Shown here: piece after piece, positions 6,084 through 12,411 of the stretch | How the letters are laid out: each line of letters starts with the position of its first letter | Numbering within the stretch: the first letter of the stretch is position 1 | NCBI GenBank assembly: GCA_946886255.1 | Contig: CAMPIG010000094.1 | Coordinates: 1 to 12,411, forward strand | DNA from: an uncultured Cellvibrio sp. | Lineage (GTDB): Bacteria > Pseudomonadota > Gammaproteobacteria > Pseudomonadales > Cellvibrionaceae | Direction of reading: 5' to 3' | Length of the DNA stretch: 12,411 bases | The notes under the pieces: generated by a model | The model's database searches: none | The model's input: the letters and a program-made list of their open reading frames with translations, nothing else | What the model was told of the DNA's origin: nothing | Program-made: the position numbers and the translations under genes

Positions 6084-7919
6084 ATGTCATCAAACATTTT
6101 ATTTGCCGATCTCGACCTCTCTGAAAACGTTCAAAAAGCTATTCAAAAAGTAGGCTATGAACAGCCCTCACCCATCCAGTTAGCTGCCATTCCGATCCTC
6201 TTGGCTGGTGGCGATATTATTGGTATGGCACAGACAGGTACCGGTAAAACTGCAGCCTTCGCGCTGCCGCTCTTGTCACGCATCGATATCAAACAAGCTG
6301 ACCCACAAATTCTTGTGCTGGCGCCTACACGCGAACTGGCCATTCAGGTGGCAGAAGCATTCCAGAAATATGCCAGCGAAATTCCCGGATTCCATGTACT
6401 ACCCATTTATGGCGGCCAGGACATGAGTAGCCAATTGCGCCAGCTCAAACGCGGCGCGCACGTTGTCGTAGGCACGCCCGGCCGCGTTATGGATCACCTG
6501 CGTCGCGGCAGTTTGAATTTAAATAATCTGAAAAGCCTGGTGCTCGACGAAGCTGACGAAATGCTGCGCATGGGCTTTATTGATGATGTTGAATGGATTT
6601 TGGAACATACGCCCAAAAGCCGTCAAACCGCCCTCTTTTCTGCCACCATGCCGCGTGAAATTCGCCGCGTAGCCAACAGCTACCTGAACGAGCCCCAGGA
6701 AATCAGCATCCAGAGCAGTACATCCACTGGCGATAACATTGAGCAAGTGTATTGGATGGTCAGCGGCACCAATAAATTGGATGCCTTGACACGTATTCTC
6801 GAAGTTGAACCTTTCGACGGCATGATTATTTTTGTGCGCACCAAAACCGCTACCGTTGAACTGGCTGAAAAACTGGAGGCGCGCGGCTATTCTGCATCAG
6901 CACTTAACGGGGATATGAACCAGCAATTACGTGAACGCACCATTGAGCGTTTGAAGTCTGGCAAGCTGGATATTGTTATCGCAACGGATGTCGCTGCGCG
7001 CGGTATCGACGTGGAGCGTGTAAGCCACGTGGTGAACTACGATATCCCCTATGACAGTGAAGCCTATGTGCACCGTATCGGTCGTACCGGTCGCGCTGGT
7101 CGTACCGGTAAGGCTATTTTGTTTGTGGCACCGCGTGAAAAACGTTTGCTATACACTATCGAAAAAGCAACCCGTAAACCGATTACCCTGATGGAGTTAC
7201 CCAGCGGTGCTACAGTTACCCGTCACCGTATTGATCAGTTTACCCAGCAAATTACAACCACGCTGACTGAACAAACGGATCTGTCTTTCTTTAACGATCT
7301 GTTGGCTGAATACAGCCACAAGCATGATGTATCACCGGAAGAAATCGCTTCTGCCCTGGCGTTCCTGTTGCAAAAAGAACGCCCGTTGCAAGTGAAATTT
7401 ACTGATGTGAAGCCTGACCGCAGTCCGCGTGAAGATCGCGAGCGTGCTCCACGGGGTGATCGTAGTGATCGTGGCGAGCGAAGTGAACGCGGTGGCCGCG
7501 AGCGCCGTGAACACGGCAATGACGAAAACATGCAACGTTATCGCATTGAAGTGGGCCGCAACCACGAAGCACGCCCCGGTGATATCGTTGGTGCGATTGC
7601 GAATGAAGCGGGCATTTCCAGTAGCAATATCGGCCACATTAAATTGTTCGATGAATTCTCCACCGTTGATCTGCCGAAAGGTTTAGCGCAGGACGTGTTA
7701 AATCAACTGAAGAAAGTTCGGGTGCGCAATCGCCCACTGGAAATCAGTGTTGACCAAGGTGGTCAAGGCAAGCGCGAATCAGGCGAAAAACGTAGTTTTT
7801 CTGATCGTCCGAAGCGTGATAGCGATGCACCGCGCGGCAAACTCAGCCTGGGTGCCAAGCCCAAGGTACGTGATCGGGATCAGAAAAATAAAGGCTATCG
7901 CGGAAAGAAATCGGATTAA
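6084..7919 (+). CDS. deaD: DEAD-box ATP-dependent RNA helicase DeaD (CsdA)
   Basis: This 611-aa helicase has all DEAD-box motifs: Q-motif (FADL...GYEQPSPIQ, residues 7-32), Walker A AQTGTGKT (49-56), PTRELA (81-86), TPGR (131-134), DEAD (155-158), SAT (186-188), ATDVAARGID (300-309) and HRIGRTGR (330-337). A linker rich in Arg, Asp, Glu and Gly (about 445-478) leads to a DbpA-type RNA-binding domain (about 484-556, MQRYRIEVGRNHEARPGDIVG...), then a basic tail. This architecture and length fit DeaD (629 aa in E. coli), which unwinds RNA in cold adaptation, 50S ribosome assembly and mRNA decay. The ATG at 6084 is chosen because AAGG sits 7 nt upstream and homology starts there; an open extension to 6060 lacks support. 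A REP hairpin 19 nt after the stop may end the transcript. Confidence 0.96.
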   Translation: MSSNILFADLDLSENVQKAIQKVGYEQPSPIQLAAIPILLAGGDIIGMAQTGTGKTAAFALPLLSRIDIKQADPQILVLAPTRELAIQVAEAFQKYASEIPGFHVLPIYGGQDMSSQLRQLKRGAHVVVGTPGRVMDHLRRGSLNLNNLKSLVLDEADEMLRMGFIDDVEWILEHTPKSRQTALFSATMPREIRRVANSYLNEPQEISIQSSTSTGDNIEQVYWMVSGTNKLDALTRILEVEPFDGMIIFVRTKTATVELAEKLEARGYSASALNGDMNQQLRERTIERLKSGKLDIVIATDVAARGIDVERVSHVVNYDIPYDSEAYVHRIGRTGRAGRTGKAILFVAPREKRLLYTIEKATRKPITLMELPSGATVTRHRIDQFTQQITTTLTEQTDLSFFNDLLAEYSHKHDVSPEEIASALAFLLQKERPLQVKFTDVKPDRSPREDRERAPRGDRSDRGERSERGGRERREHGNDENMQRYRIEVGRNHEARPGDIVGAIANEAGISSSNIGHIKLFDEFSTVDLPKGLAQDVLNQLKKVRVRNRPLEISVDQGGQGKRESGEKRSFSDRPKRDSDAPRGKLSLGAKPKVRDRDQKNKGYRGKKSD

Positions 7920-7937
7920 TTGATTTTAATTCTTTAT

Positions 7938-7969
7938 GTCGGATTATGGCGCAGTGCGCCTAATCCGAC
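7938..7969. repeat. REP-like palindrome, copy 1
   Basis: GTCGGATTA (7938-7946) and TAATCCGAC (7961-7969) enclose GGCGC-AGT-GCGCC, giving a 14-bp stem with one bulged T. The element lies 18 bp after the deaD stop and overlaps the 3' end of the convergent minus-strand gene, whose TAG stop (7962-7960) is part of the palindrome. It shares the outer stem with copies 2 and 3. It could act as a bidirectional transcription or mRNA 3'-end barrier. Confidence 0.85.
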
Positions 7970-8664
7970 CTATGGGATGTCCGCTGATTAACCCGCTCCA
8001 TCATTAATTCGCCTTCCGTTTGACTGTTATTGCATTTAGTGAAGTACCAATCACTTGAGCGAGTCAAACTGTTCTCGCTAGCGTCGCTCGACATGCACCG
8101 CCCTTCATCCACCATCACCACAGTTTCACCGTGAATCGTAGTGGATTCTATCGACGCAGATATCGTTACTGTTCGCTTGCTTCTGGCAGCCTGCAGCTTC
8201 TCTCGTAAATGTGGATGAAAAACTGCATCAACATTGGCGGGCGTCACCGAAGGCTGTGCTAAATCTTCCTGTGTCAGTCGGTACTTTTCGGGAATGACCG
8301 ATGAGTGGCGAATGGTTGTTTGAAGGTCTTCCGGCGGTGATGGGTTCTCGATGACCGGACTGGATTGTGCCGGCGGATCGGGTTCGGATACTGTTTGCGG
8401 TATTGCAGGTGGAGGGGCAGGAAGCACAGGCTCAACCGGCTCAATAATTTTTTGGGCGGGGATCAGGCTGATTCGTAATGGTGATTCCTCCGATTGAGGC
8501 GTTTGGATTAAATTTGTCGGCACCGGCTTGTACCATGCCATGATTACAAGATGTAGAGCCAATGAGATAAAAACAGCAGTTAAAAATAAACGAGGTGACG
8601 ATGAATGGCTGCGCCGCGCCGTCAACGAGTCGGCAACATCCTCAACACAATATATCCCTGCCAT
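7960..8664 (-). CDS. Proline-rich single-pass membrane protein, unknown function
   Basis: The 234-aa product has a short basic N-terminus, one transmembrane helix (about 26-44, LFLTAVFISLALHLVIMAW) and a proline-rich periplasmic segment (about 74-111). A small C-terminal region follows with VDAVFHPHLREKLQAARSK (145-163), GETVVMVDEGRC (179-190) and DWYFTKC (205-211). The N-terminal half resembles TonB in layout, but there is no TonB C-terminal domain, so I do not call it TonB. The C-terminal order 'F.P.LR.KL ... G.C ... W...KC' is one I associate with uncharacterised gammaproteobacterial proteins; Cys190 and Cys211 could pair. The last six residues (TSHRSD) and stop come from or adjoin REP copy 1, suggesting the original C-terminus was altered. 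AAAGG lies 10 nt before the ATG, inside a hairpin. Confidence 0.65.
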   Translation of the reverse strand: MAGIYCVEDVADSLTARRSHSSSPRLFLTAVFISLALHLVIMAWYKPVPTNLIQTPQSEESPLRISLIPAQKIIEPVEPVLPAPPPAIPQTVSEPDPPAQSSPVIENPSPPEDLQTTIRHSSVIPEKYRLTQEDLAQPSVTPANVDAVFHPHLREKLQAARSKRTVTISASIESTTIHGETVVMVDEGRCMSSDASENSLTRSSDWYFTKCNNSQTEGELMMERVNQRTSHRSD

Positions 8665-8675
8665 ATCCCCATAGC

Positions 8676-8721
8676 CTTTCAGCGCTCATCGACAGCTGGG
8701 ATAGACAATCAACGCTGAAAG
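8676..8721 (-). promoter_or_regulatory. Inverted repeat overlapping the ribosome binding site of the proline-rich gene
   Basis: CTTTCAGCG (8676-8684) and CGCTGAAAG (8713-8721) form a perfect 9-bp stem with a 28-nt loop in the 87-bp gap between two minus-strand genes. On the mRNA the 3' arm includes GAAAG of the likely Shine-Dalgarno AAAGG (8679-8675), so pairing would hide it. No U-tract follows, which argues against a terminator. Confidence 0.45.
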
Positions 8722-8751
8722 TAGTTCGCAAATCGCATGAATCTAAAAGGG

Positions 8752-9033
8752 TTACTCGTCAAACATCTGGATCATATAGCCGGTTTTGACAGCCTCGCCC
8801 ATGGCTTTATCGGCGGTAACGACACGCTCATCTTTAACCAGATGGCTCGGCACTAGTTTGCGTTTTTCAATCTCGATGTCGGTGAAACCGGCGCGTATCA
8901 AATAGACTTTGCACAACTGTTCTGCGCCAAATAAATCAATAAAATTTATATACACAATAAACGGCACTCGCTGGCCTTCTTTCAAATGCTCGCGGGCTTT
9001 TTTGGCCGTGGCATTTACCGAAAAAATATACAT
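8752..9033 (-). CDS. Conserved-looking 93-aa hypothetical protein
   Basis: I do not recognise the family. The protein begins MYIFSVNATAKKAREHLKEG and contains VPFIVYINFIDLFGAEQLCKVYLIRAGFTDIEIEKRKLV, then a C-terminal stretch VVTADKAMGEAVKTGYMIQMF. It is soluble, with mixed charge, an apparent alpha/beta pattern and one Cys, and no signal peptide. The start at 9033 is supported by AGGAG 8 nt upstream. The frame is open back to 9078, but those codons come from REP copy 2 and are not expected to be translated. The SD is only 4 nt from the REP palindrome, so leader structure may affect translation. It lies downstream of rapA in the same direction, separated by a REP pair, and 87 bp before the proline-rich gene. 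Confidence 0.7.
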   Translation of the reverse strand: MYIFSVNATAKKAREHLKEGQRVPFIVYINFIDLFGAEQLCKVYLIRAGFTDIEIEKRKLVPSHLVKDERVVTADKAMGEAVKTGYMIQMFDE

Positions 9034-9050
9034 AACCGAGTCTCCTGTAG

Positions 9051-9076
9051 GTCGGATTAGCGCAGCGTAATCCGAC
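9051..9076. repeat. REP-like palindrome, copy 2
   Basis: GTCGGATTA (9051-9059) and TAATCCGAC (9068-9076) enclose GCGCAGCG. GTAG (9047-9050) directly precedes it on the plus strand, the tetranucleotide known next to RAYT-mobilised REP palindromes. It is inverted relative to copy 3, 20 bp away, and sits 4 nt from the ribosome binding site of the 93-aa gene. Confidence 0.85.
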
Positions 9077-9096
9077 AATAAATAGCCAAGTAATTT

Positions 9097-9128
9097 GTCG
9101 GATTACGCCGCTGTGCGGCTAATCCGAC
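9097..9128. repeat. REP-like palindrome, copy 3
   Basis: GTCGGATTA (9097-9105) and TAATCCGAC (9120-9128) enclose GCCGC-TGT-GCGGC (9107-9119). The flank CTATGG is shared with copy 1, which has the same orientation. It begins 18 bp after the rapA stop and forms an inverted REP pair (REPIN/BIME-like) with copy 2. Confidence 0.85.
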
Positions 9129-9146
9129 CTATGGTGACTGCGCCCG

Positions 9147-12083
9147 TCAGACAATCATGATGACCCGTAGCGCATCCAGACGCAGTTTTGCCTGCGAGAG
9201 ATAATGCTGACTTGCCGCCAAACGTTGTTGCACATAATTAATTTCCGATTGACGCACATTAGGATTCACTTGCATCAATGCTTCCATTCGCTCCAACTCA
9301 TTATTAAGCTGTTCGCTCACTTGAGCCTGCGCGGCGGCAATTAACCCTGCCTGTTTTGAATGCGTCTTTTCTTCGGCCTGCTGCAGCATCGAACTTAAAA
9401 GCGGGCGCGCCTGACGTACCACTTCTTGCGCATTATTGCGCGGCACTTTTTGCAGCAGCTTGCCCACTTGATCTATACCCAGGACAGAGCTGAGGTCTTT
9501 GCCATTGCTATCAAGTAATACTCTTATCAATGATTGTGGCATATAACGGAACAACTGCAATTCTGCCGGTGCCGGGCAGTGCAAAACAAATAAAGCTTCC
9601 AGCATCACCGTGCCCGGCTTCAACGGCGGTAATTTAAGGGTACAAAATGCCGTATTGCCGAATTCATTTAAGGCGATCAATTCCTGGGCACCGCGTACCA
9701 ACGGATGTTCCCAGGTTAAGAACTGCATATCCTCGCGCGATAACGCCTGCTGACGCTGAAAGGTTACGGTAACACCGTCTTCCGGCAGCCCCGGAAAGTG
9801 CGGCACCCGCATATGGTCACCGGGGTGAAGCACCAGGCTGTGTTCGCTGTGCCGTTCGGAATCCACGCCGAAGGCTTCAAAGATTTCTTCCAGATGCTGG
9901 ATTAAATCCGAGTCATCATCCCGCTCGGCCAGATGTTCCACCAGTGCCGCCGCCTGAGCTGGTTTACAGGAATTTAATTCCAACAACCGATCACGTCCCT
10001 GCTGAAGTTGCACGCGGAGCCCTTCAGCAAATTGACTCGCTTCATCCAGCAATTGTTCAAAATCTTTTGCGTTGTGCTGTACCAATGCAGGTAATAAATT
10101 TTCACCAAAACGATTCATTACCGCCTGACCAATGGCGCAGGTTTTTTCAAAAGCATTTAACCCGTGGTGATACCATTGCAATAAACGCTGCTGCGCGGTC
10201 GCCTCGTAATAAGGCACATGAATGTTAACTTCCTGAGTCTGTCCAATCCGGTCCAGTCGACCGATGCGTTGTTCCAATAGATCCGGGTTCAGCGGTAAAT
10301 CAAACATCACAAGATGGTGAGCAAATTGGAAGTTACGCCCTTCGCTACCGATTTCCGAGCAAATCAAAACCTGGGCACCCTCCTCCAAATCGGCAAAATA
10401 AGCCGCCGCTCGATCCCGCTCAATTAAACTCAACCCTTCATGGAATACAGCGGACAAAACGCCTTTACGCAAACGCAGAAATTCTTCCAGCGTTTGGGCC
10501 GTATCGGCATCGGCACAAATGACCAGTAATTTTTGTCGGCGATTTTGCTTTAACCAATCACTTAGCCACTCCACGCGCGGATCTTCCAACCACCATCCCT
10601 GGGTTGCCTCGTGTTGCCAGAAGTGCGGGGGGCGGGGGGGGGGGGGGGGGGGGGACTGTTCAAAGACTTCGTCCAAGGGTGCAGGTAATTGCAGTGGATG
10701 CTCATGCAGTTTACGCTCGGGAAAACCACTGACAGAGGTGCGTGTATTGCGAAACAGAACGCGCCCTGTGCCGTGACGATCGAGCAAATCATTTATTGTG
10801 TGATCAATAGCAAGCGTTACATCTTCCGTTGCGCCTTGATGTAAGCTCGCTATTTTTTCTTGCGGTAAAAATGCTTCCAGATCTTTCAGCACATTATCTG
10901 GAATATCGGCACCATTTTGTTTGGCAGTAAGCAGTGCTTGTACGAGATCATTTATAGGTTGATAGGCTTGTTGCTCTGCCTTGAACTTTTCCAAGTCGTA
11001 GTAACGATCCGGATCGAGCAAACGCAAACGTGCAAAATGGCTATCCAGGCCTAACTGCTCCGGTGTCGCAGTCAGCAGCAACAAACCTTTGGCTATACGA
11101 GCCAAACCTTCAATGCAGCGATATTCCAGACTGGGATTGGTTTCGCTCCAGAGCAAATGATGCGCTTCATCAACCAGCAGCAAATCCCACTGGCAAGCCA
11201 TTGCTTGCTCATAACGTTGCGGATGCTGTGTCAGAAAATCCAGGGAGCAAAGAATCAACTGCGCCGATTCGAAAGGGTTGTCCGAATTGGTATCGGTAGA
11301 CTCACTATCATCATCGCGAAAGTCATCGACATAATCCACGGAGATTTCATCACTGTCCAAACCTGTCAGCGCCTGACAACGGGCTTCATCCAACAGTGTG
11401 AACGCGAGATTAAAACGACGCAGCATTTCCACCAGCCACTGGTGTTGCAAGCTGGTGGGCACAACAATCAGCGCACGTTGGACGCGACCACTGATCAGTT
11501 GTTGATGCAAGATTAAACCGGCTTCAATGGTTTTGCCCAAACCCACTTCATCGGCAAGCAAAACCCGGGGCGCATGGCGCGCAGCGACCTCACTGGCAAT
11601 ATATAACTGGTGCGGCAACAACTGTACACGCGGTCCCGCCAAACCATACACCGGTGATTGTTGATGTTTATGTAAAAAATTCAGCGTGTGATAACGCAAT
11701 GAAAAGTGCGTGTGCTTATCAATTTGTCCGGCAAACAAGCGATCGCGTGGTGTGCTGAACTGCACGAAACTATCGAGTTCAAATTCGGGAAATGCCAACT
11801 CGGTTTTATCTGCCGTCAGCCCGAAATATAACAAACAACCTTGTTGCTCAACGACACGGGTAATGGTGATGCCCACACCATCATGGCGACGCACTTTCTC
11901 ACCAACCTGATAGATCACACGGCTGACTGGCGCATTATCCATGGCATAGGTGCGACGCTCGCCGGCAGCGGGAAAACTCAGGGTCAAGCGCCGGTTGGCA
12001 ATATCCAGCACAATGCCCAAACCCAATTCAGCTTCCGATTCGCTGATCCAACGTTGCCCGATAACATATTGCACTTTACTCAC
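9147..12083 (-). CDS. rapA: RNA polymerase-associated Swi2/Snf2 ATPase RapA (HepA)
   Basis: The 978-aa protein matches RapA (968 aa in E. coli) along its length. It has Tudor-like N-terminal domains (about 1-110), Walker A DEVGLGKT (178-185), DEAH box (305-308), TATP (338-341), GSEGRNFQFA (579-588), QRIGRLDRIGQ (605-615), then the long C-terminal RapA region. RapA binds RNA polymerase and promotes its recycling after transcription. The start is GTG at 12083 with GAGG 5 nt upstream. Residues 478-483 are six prolines encoded by 21 consecutive C, followed by Arg and two more Pro; the reading frame is intact only at this tract length modulo 3. This lies in the linker before PRVEWL at the start of the second helicase lobe, a stretch that in E. 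coli RapA is ordinary sequence. Loss or gain of one base gives a stop within about 30 codons. Confidence 0.96.
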   Translation of the reverse strand: MSKVQYVIGQRWISESEAELGLGIVLDIANRRLTLSFPAAGERRTYAMDNAPVSRVIYQVGEKVRRHDGVGITITRVVEQQGCLLYFGLTADKTELAFPEFELDSFVQFSTPRDRLFAGQIDKHTHFSLRYHTLNFLHKHQQSPVYGLAGPRVQLLPHQLYIASEVAARHAPRVLLADEVGLGKTIEAGLILHQQLISGRVQRALIVVPTSLQHQWLVEMLRRFNLAFTLLDEARCQALTGLDSDEISVDYVDDFRDDDSESTDTNSDNPFESAQLILCSLDFLTQHPQRYEQAMACQWDLLLVDEAHHLLWSETNPSLEYRCIEGLARIAKGLLLLTATPEQLGLDSHFARLRLLDPDRYYDLEKFKAEQQAYQPINDLVQALLTAKQNGADIPDNVLKDLEAFLPQEKIASLHQGATEDVTLAIDHTINDLLDRHGTGRVLFRNTRTSVSGFPERKLHEHPLQLPAPLDEVFEQSPPPPPPRPPHFWQHEATQGWWLEDPRVEWLSDWLKQNRRQKLLVICADADTAQTLEEFLRLRKGVLSAVFHEGLSLIERDRAAAYFADLEEGAQVLICSEIGSEGRNFQFAHHLVMFDLPLNPDLLEQRIGRLDRIGQTQEVNIHVPYYEATAQQRLLQWYHHGLNAFEKTCAIGQAVMNRFGENLLPALVQHNAKDFEQLLDEASQFAEGLRVQLQQGRDRLLELNSCKPAQAAALVEHLAERDDDSDLIQHLEEIFEAFGVDSERHSEHSLVLHPGDHMRVPHFPGLPEDGVTVTFQRQQALSREDMQFLTWEHPLVRGAQELIALNEFGNTAFCTLKLPPLKPGTVMLEALFVLHCPAPAELQLFRYMPQSLIRVLLDSNGKDLSSVLGIDQVGKLLQKVPRNNAQEVVRQARPLLSSMLQQAEEKTHSKQAGLIAAAQAQVSEQLNNELERMEALMQVNPNVRQSEINYVQQRLAASQHYLSQAKLRLDALRVIMIV
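10627..10654 (+). repeat. Homopolymer tract G6-C-G21 inside rapA
   Basis: The plus strand carries six G (10627-10632), one C (10633) and 21 G (10634-10654). On the coding strand this is C21-G-C6, specifying the end of Ser477, six Pro, Arg and two Pro. Such a tract is prone to slipped-strand length change and to sequencing or assembly error. The G-rich strand is the rapA template strand. Confidence 0.95.
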
Positions 12084-12126
12084 ACGCGCCTCTTAACTCT
12101 GCGATTACTTATTTACAAAGGCGCGC

Positions 12127-12155
12127 ATGATACTGGTTTCAAGCCGATAAACCAA
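12127..12155 (-). promoter_or_regulatory. Candidate sigma70 promoter of rapA
   Basis: On the minus strand, TTGGTT (12155-12150) and TATCAT (12132-12127) are separated by 17 nt, matching 3/6 and 5/6 consensus bases. The predicted start would be near 12120, giving a leader of about 37 nt to the GTG. Confidence 0.42.
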
Positions 12156-12185
12156 AGTCAGGCTGTGCGAAGGGGCAATATTCGT

Positions 12186-12191
12186 TAGAAT
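12186..12191 (+). promoter_or_regulatory. Candidate -10 box for the mutarotase gene
   Basis: TAGAAT matches 5/6 of the -10 consensus, 47 nt before the ATG at 12239. The -35 position (CTGTGC, 12163-12168) is weak. Confidence 0.35.
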
Positions 12192-12238
12192 CGCAACTAT
12201 TCCGCTGTTTAATCCCTGACGCCGATTAAGGATGCACC

Positions 12239-12411
12239 ATGTTGACACCCACCACAGAATTACAGGTATTGCTCAATCAACACCCTGCCCTGCAATTAAT
12301 TTCCAGCCATACACAATATCCAGATGCTGTCGGTGAAGGTTTGCCGCTGCTTCATCTGAAAACAGATGTCTGCGAAGCCGTTATTGCCCTGCAAGGCGCG
12401 CAATTACTTGA
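12239..12411 (+). CDS. D-hexose-6-phosphate mutarotase (YeaD-like), N-terminal part
   Basis: Fifty-seven codons are present before the window ends. The segment reads LLHLKTDVCEAVIALQGAQLL, matching the start of the YeaD/aldose-1-epimerase-like family, where '...V.hp...A.isLQGAHLLSW' forms the first beta strands. Family members interconvert alpha and beta anomers of glucose-6-phosphate and related hexose phosphates in the cytoplasm. Catalytic His and Glu lie further downstream and cannot be checked. AAGGA (12228-12232) stands 6 nt before the ATG; an out-of-frame ATG at 12232 is too close to it. The gene is divergent from rapA. Confidence 0.75.
   Translation, partial: MLTPTTELQVLLNQHPALQLISSHTQYPDAVGEGLPLLHLKTDVCEAVIALQGAQLL

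Noticed and set aside
7332..7637. 101-codon minus-strand frame inside deaD
   Set aside because: It is the antisense of the Arg/Gly-rich linker and RNA-binding domain of deaD; low-complexity Ala/Thr content with no independent signals.
7960..8664. Calling the proline-rich protein TonB
   Set aside because: Anchor and proline-rich region resemble TonB, but the conserved C-terminal TonB domain is absent.
9034..9078. N-terminal extension of the 93-aa protein (MSDYAALIRPT...)
   Set aside because: These codons are REP copy 2; AGGAG sits 8 nt before the ATG at 9033.
10562..10792. 76-codon minus-strand frame crossing the homopolymer tract
   Set aside because: Not an independent gene; it is the frame rapA enters if one base is lost from the tract, and is useful only for predicting the truncated product.

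Overview
The window looks like chromosomal DNA of a free-living gammaproteobacterium. Gene content (RapA, DeaD with a DbpA-type RNA-binding tail, an AsmA-like protein, a TMEM165/GDT1 exporter, a YeaD-type mutarotase), moderate GC and Pseudomonas/Cellvibrio-like protein sequences suggest Cellvibrionaceae or a near relative. The taxon is an inference from memory of the families. I see no rRNA, tRNA, CRISPR array, insertion sequence or prophage.

Layout. 1-570 (-) is the N-terminal part of an AsmA-like envelope protein, divergent from a two-gene unit on + (743-2852): a membrane-anchored FMN/3Fe-4S glutamate-synthase-domain protein overlapping a secreted DUF3806 protein. A near-consensus sigma70 promoter at 2874-2902 then starts a ~200-nt leader holding a yybP-ykoY (Mn2+) riboswitch, followed by a GDT1-type cation exporter (3103-3672). 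A long hairpin separates it from a convergent pair on - (5016 to 3765): a two-repeat protein with a PD-(D/E)XK-like C-terminus, then a HIT hydrolase. YaiI (UPF0178) lies divergently at 5120-5566. A ~500-bp gene-free stretch follows that looks like a structured leader for deaD (6084-7919).

The remainder is mostly one minus-strand series: rapA (12083 to 9147), an inverted pair of REP elements, a 93-aa protein of unknown function, and a proline-rich membrane-anchored protein whose stop codon lies inside a third REP copy next to the end of deaD. The 5' end of a hexose-6-phosphate mutarotase gene begins at 12239 on +, divergent from rapA.

Most notable are (i) a run of 21 consecutive G inside rapA (C on the coding strand, giving six prolines), where a one-base slip in either direction truncates the protein before its second helicase lobe, so RapA may be phase-variable; (ii) the Mn2+ riboswitch with a 15-bp hairpin that competes with its P1 helix; (iii) the long deaD leader with hairpins exposing GGA; and (iv) the REP elements placed at gene starts and ends. 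RapA and DeaD are RNA polymerase-recycling and RNA-remodelling ATPases, so both ends of this part of the window concern RNA metabolism, but nothing in the sequence shows they are co-regulated.
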